In this document: one piece after another, positions 44,201-56,200 of the stretch
How positions within the stretch are numbered: position 1 is the stretch's first letter
How the letters are laid out: each line of letters opens with the position of its first letter
Assembly (NCBI RefSeq): GCF_001905905.1
Contig: NZ_LIVT01000004.1
Location: 561,876 to 625,875, forward strand
DNA: 64,000 nt
Reading direction: 5' to 3'
From: Streptomyces sp. CB02366
GTDB taxonomy: Bacteria; Actinomycetota; Actinomycetes; Streptomycetales; Streptomycetaceae
Position numbers and translations under genes: made by a program
The notes under the pieces: model-generated
Told to the model about the DNA's origin: nothing
Database searches by the model: none
The model's input: only the letters and a program-made list of their open reading frames with translations

Positions 44201-47200
44201 GTCAGGTCGCCCGTGCCGGACGCGGCCGGGGCGGCGCCGGTCTGCCGGGCCGCGCGGGTCCAGACGCCCGGGGCCCTGGTGGCCGGGTCGGTCAGCGCGA
44301 GGATGGCGAGCGGGGCGGCGGGGTCGCCGGAGGAGAGCATCATCGGCGCGCTGTACCCGTAGGCGGGGCGTCCGGTGCGCCGGGAGAACCGCTGCACCAG
44401 CTGGGGGCTCAGGGCCCCCGGGCCGGTGGTCAGGAACAGCACGGGGTGCTTCAGCGGGAGGGTCCGCAGGGCGGGGTCGCTCTCCAGCAGGGCCAGGAAC
44501 GCGTTCTCGGTCACGGGGAGGGGGGCGCGGCCGGGCAGGTGGAGCACGATCCGCCCGGCCCCGTCGACCTCCACGACGTTCAGCATCGGCATCGGTTTGT
44601 GCGGGCCGGTCCAGGCGGGCGGCACCGGGCGGATGCTGCTGCCCTGGGGTCCGAACACCATCTGCCGCACGCTGCCCCAGTCGACCCCGGCGGGCATGGC
44701 GGTCCCGGACCAGTTGACCCCCTGGACGTTCGCCCCCTGCCTGAGCAGGGCGGGCGGGGAGAACGCGCCGCTCTCCGCGAGGTGGCGGGCGGCCAGCACG
44801 TCCTGGTCGCCGGGGTCCGCGCCTTCCGCGATCGTGCGGGTCAGCAGCGCCCACAGCGACTCCTGCCGCGAACGGTCCCAGGGCGTCGCGGCGTCGAGGT
44901 GGAGCACCTCGCGGCCCATGGCCTCGCGGGCGGCGGGCGTCATCGGGCGCAGCAGCCGGGCGGCGCGGGCCGTGGCCCACAGGGTCGAGGCGATCAGGCG
45001 GGGGGTGAACGGGGCGGGGGCGGGCAGCGACTGCACGTGGCGGATCATCTGCTCGCCCTTGTCCGCCAGTTGCCCGAGGGCGGTCTCCAGCGACGGGGCG
45101 GGCACCGCGTCGGTGAGCCCGGCGTTCTCGTCGGCGTCGATCCGCTCCGCGGCGAAGTCGAGCAGGGCCACGTACCCGCGCGGGTCGGGGGCCCGCCCGG
45201 TGTGCTCCTGGACGAAGAAGTCCAGCAGGTCCAGCCGGAACGGGGTGAGGTGGGCGATCTTCCCGTCGTTCGCCCGCATCCGCTCCAGGGCGACGATGCC
45301 CTTCATGACCCGTTCGAACCGGCCGTCCGGCCCGCCCCGGTGGTCCTCGAACGTGGTGCCGAACACGGTGCGTACCGCCCGGACCAGCCGCAGCATCGTC
45401 TGCCGCGTCTCCGGGGGGACCGGGTCCGGGCCGCGGTGCAGTCCCGTGTCCCGGGCCAGGGCGTCCAGGGCGGGCCCCAGCGGTTCGGGGCGGCGCAGGA
45501 CCCTGCGTCCCCGTTCGCCGGTCGCCGAGGCCAGGGCGATGCGCTGGGTGTCGTTGAAGCCGGTCTGGCGGGTGGAGCCGTCCGTCTCCCGGCGGGTGAG
45601 GTTGGCCACCGCCTGGTCGAGGGGGACGTCTTCCAGCGGATCGTCGACGTGGGGCGTCTCCCCCAGGTAGGGGTACTGGCGGCGCGGGTCGCCGTCCGAG
45701 GCGCTCCAGCAGACCTCCAGGTGCATGCGGTGGCCAGGCGGCAGCTTCCGCACCTCGGGGAGGCCCGCGATGTACGCCGCCGCGTCCCGCTTCTCCAGCC
45801 ACACCGTCCGGCCGTCGCGCAGCGGGAGGTGCATCCGGCCGGGTTCGCCGTGGCCGGCGTAGACGTAGACGGCCGCGTCCATGGAGACGGGTTCCGAGCC
45901 GACCGGTTCGTTCTCGGTGCCCGCGTCGGTGCCCGCGGGCAGCCGGTGCGACAGCTCCCGCAGCGTGCGGAACCTCCGGAGCCGCTGCGCCCGCCGCCGC
46001 AGCCCGTCCTTCTGCTCGACGGCCAGCCGCCCGAAGTGCCGGTGGTCCTCGTCGGTCAACGGCACGGTGAGGACGTCGCTGTCGCGGAACACGGTGCCGT
46101 CCAGCGCCGTCCACGTCCGGTCGAGGTAGGGCCCGGTCGCGGTCGAGGGCTCGACCGCGAGCCAGTCCCCTACGGGGGCGTCGGCGTCGCGGTCCAGCAG
46201 CGCGAGGACGTGGGCGCCCGACCCGTCGGGGACGATCCGGCCGGCCCCGCTGGGGCCCCATACGGTGCGGTCCAGCCGGTCGGCCACCGCCTGCAGCGTC
46301 CGCTGGTAGCGGTCGCCGGTGTAGGGAACGGCGAGGACGACGGGCACGTTCTTGGGGAGCTTCGCCAGTTCGGGGTCGGCGGCCAGCGCGTCGGCGACCG
46401 CCTCCGGGCCCAGCTCCCGGCCGTCCGGCAGCAGCACCCGGCCGTCCTCGCCGTCCGCGCTGACCACGTACGCGGTGTCAGGCCACGGGGCCGGGCCGGT
46501 CGCGACGACCTTCGGCGCGGCCCCCGGCCGCGTCTCGATGGTCCGCAGGGTCCCCGGCAGGACCCGGCTGACGCTCGCCCGGGTCCAGTTGCGGCCCTGT
46601 GGGCTTCCGGACGGTCCCGTGATCCTGGTCTTCGGGTCGAGCACGGGGTCGCCCGGCCCGGTGAACGCGTCCGACGCCGGGACCGACGCGGGCGCGGCCG
46701 GGGCCGGTACGGGCGGCTGTGCGGCGGGGGCCGGGGCGAAGAGGGACATCTCCTCGTCCCGGTCGGTGACGTCCTCGACGACGCCGCCCGCGGCGGGTGT
46801 GTCCCAGGCGCGCACACTGTGGTGGAGCGGGGTGATCGCCGTTCCCGACAGCTCCAGGTCGACTCCGACCGCTCCGGCGGCGGAGAGCAGCAGGAACTGC
46901 AGGGCCACCGGCAGCGGCGGCTCCACCTGGCCGTTGGCGGCGAAGTACGCGCTGATCGCGGTGCGCAGGTCGCCCCAGGTGAGCGGGGTGGTGACGCCAT
47001 TGGCCGCGCGGGTCCGCTCCAGGGCCCAGAAGCCCTGGAGCAGCGTGGCGAGGGCGGCGCCCTGGTCGTCGACGGTGGGGCCGTAGACCAGCCGGATCGC
47101 GCGGACCCAGCGGCGTACGTCCGGCGCCCGGCCCCGGTCGCCGGTGATCCGCTCGGCCCACCGGGCCAGTTCGGGGGTGGTGGGCTCGGGGCGGAACGCG

Positions 47201-50200
47201 GCCCACCAGTCGCCCTCGGCCAGCTGCCAGCGCGGTCCGGTCGGCCCGTCGCCGGGGGCGAGGACGGGTTCGATGCCGCTGCCGGTGGTCCAGATCCAGT
47301 GGCCCAGGCCGTTGGCCAGGACCTGGCCGGCCGGCGGCGTCTCCAGCGGGTCGGCGGACGGCGGGCCCGCCAGGTCGGCCCCCGTCACCAGGACGGGCCG
47401 CTCGGGGGCGAGCGCGGTCAGATGGCCGTCGGAGGCGAAGAGGAAGTCCACGATCCGGGCGTAGTCGACGACGGCGTCGGTGCCGTCGTCGAGGGCCAGC
47501 GCGGCGGCGTCGGGCCCGCCGCGCAGCCCGACCAGGTAGGCGTCGTGGAACGGCAGGTTCTGGACGGGGCTCTCCAGGGCCACCGGGCCGGGGCGCACGT
47601 AGGTGAAGCCGACCACCTCGGGCAGCAGGCCGTACGTCTGCCGGCGGGCGTCCCGCCACTCCTGGTCGGGGCGGGAGGAGGTGCCCAGCGGGGCGCCGTC
47701 GGGGGTGCGGTGCCGGACCACCAGGACACGGTCCAGGAGGACGCGGGAGCCGTCCATCGCGACGAGTTCGGACGCCCACTCCAGCGGCGGCGGTGTCCGC
47801 TCCGGGTCGGCCAGGATCTCCAGGGCGCCCTGGGCGGCGGTGACCATGGCCCGGAGCCTGGGGCGGTGCGGCGGGGGAAGCGTGTCGACGGCGTCGGCCG
47901 CCTCCTGGACCGCCGTGCGCAGCGACCGGTGCAGGGGGTGGTCGGCGGGCAGGGGGGCGCCGAGCGCGTACTCGCCCAGCGCGCGGGAGATCCGCTGGCT
48001 CTCGCCCACCGGCATCAGGCGGCGGGTGGGGCCCGAGGGCTGGGGCAGGCCGGCCATGAGGACCATCTGCACGAAGTGCGCGAGCCCGCGGACGGCCTCG
48101 TTGTCCAGGACGCGGTTCAGGGACGCGGTCAGGACGTCGTCGGGCAGCGGGGCCCGCTGCGCGAGGGCCCGGCGGTAGGCCTCGCGGCTGAGCTGCGACA
48201 GTTCGGCCACGGCCTGCCGGATCTCCTGCGGTGTCATCAACTGCTCGCCGTCGTAGGCGAAGTGGCGCAGCTCCGTGAGGACCAGCGGGAGGTCGAGGCG
48301 GCCGTCGTCGGTGTCCAGGACCGGATACCGGTCGTCGTCCATGTCGACCACCTGCTTCTGCGTGACGGCCTTCCCCTCGGAGGTGCGGCCGGTCAGCACG
48401 GCGGTCGTGTGCTCGCGCGCGGAGGGGGCGTCGCCGATCGTCGCGTCGAAGTAGCCCGGGAAGAGGGGCCGGTCCGGGGTGATCGTCCTGCGGTACAGCT
48501 CCAGCAGCCGTCCGAGCGTGGCGGCGAGCCCCGCGCCGATGCCGTCGTGGTGGCGGTCGAGGAAGTCCCTGGCCCGGGGGCGCAGCGCCCGCAGGACCCG
48601 GTCGAGGGCCGGGCGCGACGCCACCGCCAGGCCGTTCTTCACCATGAACGCGGCCGGGCCCTGGTTGAGGATGACCCCGGTCGGCCGGGCGACGACGTGG
48701 GCGTAGGCGAACCGGAGGTAGCCCCACAGGTCGTCGACGTCCGGGACCGGGGCGAGGAAGGGGACGACCACGTCGGGCACGTCGGTCCGGCCGGTGACGG
48801 CGCGGACGAAGTCCGCGGTGGCCTTCATCGCGAACTCGCGGCCCGACGCCTCCACGGCCCCGATCGCGCCCTTCGGCAGCCGGTCCACCGCCCGGTCCTG
48901 GAGCACGCTCAGCCCCAGGGCGGGGAAGCCCGTGGTGGGCTGCACGTAGGCGCGGTCCGTCCGGACCGGGGTCCGGCCGACCAGGGCCCTGCCGCCCAGG
49001 GCGGTGACCGTCCAGTCGTCCTCGGCCGGCAGGAGGTCGGCGAGGGGGATCTGCGGGGCGGCGCCCGGCTCGTCGCGGGCGTCGAGGGCCCGTTCGACGC
49101 GCGCGAGCCGCTCCAGCGTCTCCTCGGGGGACTGCCGCCGCTCGCCGGGGAGCACGGCCATCGGCTCGACGACGATCTCGCCGATGAGGTAGCCGAACTG
49201 CTGGGGCTTCGGGTCGCCGGGCGCCAGGGGCGGAAGGGTCAGGTGGAGGCGGCCGTCGGCGGTCCTTGTGACGCTCGCGTGGTCCGTGACGATCGAGAAG
49301 CCGGGGGCGGTGGCCAGGACCTGCTTGGCCGGGACGTCGCCCATGCCGCTGATCACGAAGACCAGGCGGCGTTCGATCTCCAGGCCGAGGGCGCCGTAAC
49401 CGCGTCCGGTCGCCGCGTCCACCAGGGAGTGCGGGATGGACGACGACGCGGCGAAGGCGGGCAGGGCGTCCTCGACGGCCCGTCCGGCGGGGTCCACGAC
49501 GACCGCCCGCGCGTCGGACGCCGCGACCGGGGGCGGCGCGGAGGAGAGGTGGCGGCCGTCGCGGGCGGAGAGGTCCAGCCACATCACGCCGTCGAAGCCG
49601 CCGAGGTGGTAGGCGGCCCACGCGTGGCCCAGCAGGTCGCCCTGACGCCGTGCCAGGACGAACGCCGCCGCGCCCGGCCCCTGGGCGGCGACCGCCCGGG
49701 CCACCGCCTCCCACGCGCCCACGGGGCTCCAGCCGGGCCCCGGGACCAGGGCGGAGGCCGGCGCCGTACCGCCGAGCACGGCGTCGTCGACCGTGACCGC
49801 CGGACGGACACCGCCCGGGTACAGCGCCTCCCGCAGCGCGCCCAGTAGCACCAGGCACCGCGGCACGGTGAGGCCGTGGCGCGGCGCGGGGCCCGCGATC
49901 CGGCGGGCCGTCGCCGTCAGCCGGGGGCGGCTGAGCAGGGCGGGCACGGGCGGGGCGGGCGGCGCGGGGACGGGTGCGTGGGGCTGCGGCTCGTACGCGC
50001 CGCCGGTCTCGTCCCACAGCGCGCGGAAGGCGGCCCAGGCGTCGTCCTCGGCCCGGGGGTTGGCGCCCCACGGGTGGCCGGCCTTCGGGTCGGGTCCGTA
50101 CAGCTCGCGGAGGAGCGGCAGCAGCTTCGGCTCGTGGCGGCGGACCCACTTCGCCCCGTTGTTGCGGGGACGGCCGGTGTACGGGTCGGTGCCGGTGTTC

Positions 50201-53200
50201 GTGCCGAGGTAGGCGTTGGTGAGCTGGGCGAAGTACTCGAACTCGTTCCGGGCGGAGTAGTTGCGGCGGGTTCCGGTGCTGTCGTACAGCGGTCCGTCGG
50301 GCCAGGCGGCGAAGCCGCCCGCGAGCACCTTGTCGTGGTACGCCTCGGTGACGAGGCGGCGCTGCTCGTCGGTGAGGCCGTGGCGGTGGAGGGCGTGCGC
50401 GAACTCGTGGGTGGCGGCGGAGTATCCGTCGGCGTACAGCCCCGAGCCGGGTACGGCGGTGGTGTCGCCCAGCAGGTTCTCCTCGCCGACCGCGACCAGC
50501 CCGCCGGCCTCGACGCCGCGCAGGACGTCGTAGGAGCGCGCGTTCTCGTCCGTCTCGCCGCGCAGGGCGCCGAACGCGTCGAGGGACGTGGTCGCGGCGT
50601 CCTTGGGGACCACGATCATCCGCGCGCCCTCGTTCAGCATGCGCTCCGCCACGGCGGGCGAGCGCAGCATCCGGGCCACCTGCGCCCGCGCCTCGATGCC
50701 CGCGGAGACGGGGAGGTCCACGCCGGGCGGCACGTCGACCGTCAGGAGGGCGGCGGTGCGCGCGAACTCCTCGGCGGGCAGGGTCCGGCGCAGCCGCGCG
50801 GTCAGCGCCCGGTCGGCGGCCAGCGCCTCCCGGTCGGCGGACGACAGCGGCAGCAGCCGGGAGGTGCGCTCGTCCTCGGTCATCGCGGCCAGTTCGGCGG
50901 CCAGTGCGGCGCGTTCGGCCGCGGGCAGGTCGGGGCGGGGCGGGGGCAGCGGGGCCGTGGCCGGGGCCGTCGCAGGGGCCGGGTTCGGGCCCGGGGCCGG
51001 GGCGGGTGTTTCGGGCGGCGGGGCGGGCAGGGGCTGTCCGCGCAGCCGGCCGGCGCGGGTGGGGCGGGCGGGCGTGGAGGAGACGGTGCCGCGCAGGGAC
51101 GGGCCGTCGCCGAGCCCCTCGGCGCGGCGGCCGGTGTCCAGGGCGTCGGTGAGGGCGGGCAGCTCCTCCCACGCCTGGCTGTGGCGGCGGCCCTGCTCGT
51201 CCAGCTCCTCGCGTACTTCGGTCAGTTCGGCCTCGATGCCGTCGAGCTGGTCCTGGATCGCGTCGCGCGCCCCGGTCGCCCGCCGCAGGGCGGTGTCCGC
51301 CTGCCGCAGGACGCGGTCCGCCTCGGCCGCGTCCTCCTCGGCGCGGCGGAGGTTCCCGGCGAGCGTGGTCTCCCGCCCGAGGGCCCCTTCCAGGCCGGTC
51401 CGCAGCTCCCGCGCCGCCTCGCGGGCGGTGTCCGCCTCGTCGAGGGCGTCCTGACGCCGCTGGTGCAGGGCCCGGCCCCGGTCCCGGAGCGCGTCGGCGC
51501 GTTCGACCGCCGCGTTCAGGGCCGCCTGTCCTGCCGGGCCCTCCGGATCGGCGTCCGGGGCGGCGTCCGGCGCGGCCTCCGGATCGGACTCCGGATCGGA
51601 CTCCGGATCGGCGACGAGCTCTTCGAGCCGTGCCACCTCGGCCCGCGCCTCCTGCCACCGGGCGTGGAGCAGGCGCTCCTCGTCGGCGGTGTCGTCGTAC
51701 CGGGCCCGGGCGTCCCGGGCGACGGTGTCGAGCCGTGCGATCTCCGCCCGCGCCTCGGTGATCCGGCCCCGCAGCGCGGTGAGTTCCGTCCGTGCGGTCG
51801 CGGCGGCGCGGCGGGCGTCCGTGTGGGCCCGGTCGGCGTCCCGGTGCGCGGTGGTGGCGGTGTCCAGCGCCCGGTGGGCGGTGTCCAGCGCGGCGAGCGC
51901 GCCCGGCTGCCGCCGGGTCAGCCGCCCCTCGCGGTACCGGGCCGCCGCCTCGGCGCGTACGGCGTCGAGGTGGACGCCGATGGCGTCGGCCACGTTCTGC
52001 CAGGCGTCGTCGGTGGCCGCGGTGGTGTCGGTGAGCGAGCCGTCGGCGGCGAAGGGCCAGATCCGCAGCCCCCCGCCGGTACGGATGACCAGTTCGACCG
52101 GCTTCCCGGCCCGGGCGGCGGTGAGGGAGCCGACGAACAGGGCGCGGGCCAGCCGCGTACCGTCCGGGTCGGGGCCGAGCGCGAGCCACAGCTCCGCCGA
52201 CGCGTCGTCCGCGTCGATGGCGTCCGCCAGCACGTCCGGCAGGTCGGTGACGGGGTGCCGGGCCCAGTCGCGCAGGTCGTCCGCGCCCTGGGCGGCGAGG
52301 ATCGCGGGCAGGTCGTAGACGCGCGGGCCCGGTCGCGCCGGGGTGACGCCGAAGCCGAGGACGTCCCGCTCCCACAGCCGGGTGGTGGAGCTGCCGGTGA
52401 CGTACCGGACGCCGCCGGGGCCGCTGACCTCGATGACGGTGTCGACCAGGGTCTCGTAGGTGCGGGGGATGCGCCGGTCGGCCGGATCGCTGGTCGCCCC
52501 GGTCCGCAGCCGGCTGAAGGAGAAGGCGGAGGTGTTGCCGCCCGAGGAGAGGGCGTGGGGCTGCTGCGCCGCCAGCGGGAAGGTCACCCCCAGGATGTGG
52601 CGGTTGCCGTCGGCCAGGCTGTAGGAGCCCTGCTGGTTGAGGACGAAGGAGCCGGCGGCGGACGAGGTCGTCGCCGAGGTGCGGTTCTGCCGGCGGACCC
52701 GGTCGATGGCGACGTCGCCCGCCTCCGTGACCGGTCGCGGGTTGTGCAGGGATATCCGCAGGGACGGCGCGGTGTCGGGGCTCTCGACCGGCCAGCTGCC
52801 GGGCATCCTGTCGGTGAGGCCCGCCGCCGTGCGGGAGGGGTCGAGGCTGATCTCGCCGGCCTGGACCAGTTCGGCGAGCCGGGCGGCGAGGGCCTCCGCC
52901 GAGGCGTTGGCGGGCAGCCCCCACGAGGCGGCCATACGCGGGTCCACGTCGTGCAGCGCCTGCGTCAGCTGCGGGGCGGCGTTGTAGTCGTACACCGGCG
53001 TCGGGCCGGTGGTCTCCAGGCGGACGCCCTGCGGGAAGGGCGTGGTCCCCTCGGCGGCGGCGTCGGCCGCCGTGAGCAGCAGCGGGTCGCGGCCGAGCAG
53101 CGCGGGCGGTCGGGGCCCCTCGTGCCGGCGGGGCCGGTCGGCCTCGGAGGCGACGAAGCGCAGGGCGGTCGCCGCCGGTACGGAGACCCGGCTGACCGGG

Positions 53201-56200
53201 CGGCCGCGCAGCAGGCGCCCGATCCAGGCGCGGGTCCGCTGCCCCACGTCCCCGTCCAGGCCGGACAGGTTGAGCAGTCCGGCCTGGAAGAGGGCGCCGG
53301 GGATGTTGGCGGGCCACTGCCACACGACTTGGGAGCGGACGGTGGCGGTGTAGCGGTAGTCGACGGTGAAGTCGGCGACGCTGCCCGACCGCGTCCAGAA
53401 GCGGTCCTCCGTCGCCACCTCGGAGCGGGCCGTACGGGCCCGGGTCTCGGCCACCGCCAGGGACGGCCCCTCGCGGTCGGTCCACCCGGTGGCGCCGGGG
53501 CGGGGATAGCGGGAGACCAGGTTGGCGGTTCCCTGGCGGGTGGTGGTGGTTCCGGAGGTGGTCGCCCTGGACTGCGGGGTGTGGGTGTCGACCTGCTCCA
53601 GGCCGGTGCCGGCGTCCGCCCTGCGCCCGCGCAGGCCGCGCAGAGCGGGCGTCTGGAGCACCGGTTCGGCGGTCAGGGCCACTTCGACCAGGCGTGCCCC
53701 GCCGTAGGCGACGTGGAGGAAGTGGAAGCGCACCTGCCCGCCCGGTCCCCGGCCGGGCAGCGCGCGCAGGGCGGCCGGCTCGGTGACCCGGGCGATCTCG
53801 GTCGCCACGCCGGGGAGGTAGGAGGCGTGGCCGGGGCGGACGACGCCCGGGGCCTCGTTCTCCACCAGGGCGGTCAGCTCCCGGCGCATCCGGTCGCGGC
53901 GTTCGCGGCGCTGGGCCGTGCCGTCGAGCTGGGTCACCGACATGACGATCGCCTTGCCCAACTGGCGGGTCCGGGCGTACCGGTCGGGCAGCGGCACGTC
54001 GAGCGGGTTCGGCGTCAGGGCGGGGACGCCCGGCATGCCCGCGAACCAGGCCGCCAGTTGGGCCACGGCCTGGGCGGGCGCCAGGTACGTGACGGCGCGC
54101 GGCAGATCGACGGCGACCGTGACCGGGGCGTAGGCGCCCAGGCCGACGGTGTTCCCCGCGATGTTGCGCACCCCCCACCTGACGGTCATCAGCAGCGTCA
54201 GGTCGTTGCCGATCCACAGGGTGTCGCCGCTGAACTCCGTGGCGTGGGTGATCTTCGTGGCGGAGCCCACGGTGCCGGTGGCGTCGGTGCGGCGGGACTG
54301 GGAGTAGCGGCCGCCCGGGTTGGCCTGGTGGACCAGCAGATCGGGCGGGGTGGGGGCCGACTGCAACGCCGTGACCTGGAGGTTGCCCTGGTGGGTGACG
54401 CCGACGCCGCGCTGCCGTCCGGCGGTGTCCCCGCTCATGACGTCCTGCTCCGAGTAGAGCGATTCGGAGCCCAGGCGGCGGGGGTTGGAGAGGTAGCCGG
54501 TGATCTCCAGCATCATGACCTGGTCGGCCGCCATGCCGGGCAGCGTCAGCCCCTCCACCACGTAGGCGCCGCCCAGGATCTGCTGGGCCCGGGAGATGAG
54601 CTGGCCGGGCCTGATCGCGTCCTGCCGGGCCTCGGCCGCCACGGTGCCCCGGTCGTTCAACGAGGCGCCCGCCACGGCGACGGAGGTCCACTTGTAGGTC
54701 GCCGCGACGCCGTCCGTGGACGTCCTGGCCGCCCAGATCACCGGGGTGGCGGCCCAGTTGACGGCGGAGCCGGCCCGGTTGACGGCGCCGGACAGGGGCG
54801 CCGGGAGCGCCTCCTTCACCGCGGAGCCCCGCCGGGCGGTCTCCGTGGCCAGCCCGGACAGGGTCGCGGAGGCGCGCTGGACCGCCCGCCCGACACGGCC
54901 CCGGCCCGGGTTGCCGGGGTAGGTGCCCGCGACGATGCTCCGCAGGGCCTCCATCAGCGCGGTGGTTCCCCGGAAGGTGTCGACGAGCGCGCCTTCCGGC
55001 AGCCGGGTCAGGCCGGGCAGCGGGCGGCCGCGGTCGTCGACGAGGGCGAGGCGCCGCTGGTCGTCCGTCGCCCCGCCGTCGGTGACCGGTTGCCGGATGA
55101 CATGGCCCGGGCGGGGGGCGGGCGCCGGGGTGGGGGCGGGGACGCGGGTGCGGTAGTGCGGCACCAGCAGCCGGACGCTTCCCGGCACGGTGTGCGCGGA
55201 GGCCGCCTGGAGCTGCATCTCCACGTCGCCGTCGGCCTCCGCCTCCTCGGCCCGCACCGGGTTCCCCTCGGCGTCGGTGTCGGCGAACCGGACGAGCGGG
55301 TCGTCGTCGGCGCCCTCGTACAGGTCGAGGCCGAGCCGGGCGGGCACCTCGAACAGTTCGCTGCCGTTGCGGGTGGTCATCGTCAACTGGTCGTAGCCGA
55401 CCTGTCCGGCGCTGGAGGAGGCGTCGGTGAGCTGCCGGGTGCCGAGGTAGTCCGGGGCGGTGTTCAGCCCCCACGAGCCCTCGGCGAGCGGGGCGTTGAG
55501 GCCGCCGCCCCCGCCGAGGGCGCCGCTGAGCGCCGTGCCCCGCTGGCGGGCGCCGCCGGACTCGTAGGAGCTGGAGCCGATGTGCAGCACGTCGGGCAGC
55601 CGGCGGCTGTGGACGGCGGGCCGGGCGGTGTCCCGCGCGGCGGTGAAGACCAGTTGGACCCGGCGGGTGCCCGAGACGGCGTTCGGCCGCTCGAACCAGA
55701 CCGGCTCCCCGCCGTCCACGGCGTCGGGCGCCGAGGAGGCGAGGCCGAAGGTCGAGCGCATCTGCCGCAGCCGCCGCAGGTTCTCCAACTGGGCCACGAC
55801 GAGCGGTTCGTCCAGCCGGAACGCCGGGGCCCTGTGCCGGGGCCGGTCGGGCGGCAGGAACCCTTCCCGGCGCAGCCACGCCTCGGCCGCCGTGAACAGC
55901 GGGTCCGCTCCGTCCACCTTGAGGGGCGTCTCGGTGTACCCGATGCTCTCCAGGTTCTCCAGGTGCTCGGGGAGTTCGCGCAGCTCCGCGGGGGTCGGGC
56001 GGTGGCCCGCCATGGTGGTCCGCTGGGCGATCCGCAACCGCAGGCCGTCCTCCCACGGTCCGAACGTGCTGCTGACCAGGCCGCCGCCGGCCCGGTGCAG
56101 CCGCACGGTGTAGGTGACCCGGCCGCTGGTCAGCAGGTGGCTGCTCTTGGTGCGGAGCCCGTGCATGAGCGTGGCGCTGCTGACGTTGCTCAGCTGTTCG

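Larger units (their letters stand above)
41490..49899 (-). repeat. Super-repeat copy 1 of the giant gene (about 8.4 kb)
   Basis: Runs from papain-fold domain A through MDDDRYPVLDTDDGRLDLPL, PLTWGDLRTAISAYFAANGQ and caspase-like modules 2 and 3, ending where domain B begins. Collinear with copy 2 over its full length. Confidence 0.85.

Noticed and set aside
33110..46261. Minus-strand open frame of about 4,400 codons in another phase (and 46478-59866)
   Set aside because: Extremely Arg/Pro/Gly-rich translation typical of a +1 frame of a high-GC gene; no motifs. The 32209 frame is continuous and motif-rich, so no frameshift needs to be invoked.
37792..49848. Plus-strand open frame of about 4,000 codons (and similar plus-strand frames at 33130-37728, 49876-59325)
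   Set aside because: Antisense shadows of the giant gene: composition is Arg/Gly/Val-rich without domains, while the minus frame carries the repeated conserved motifs and correct codon bias.
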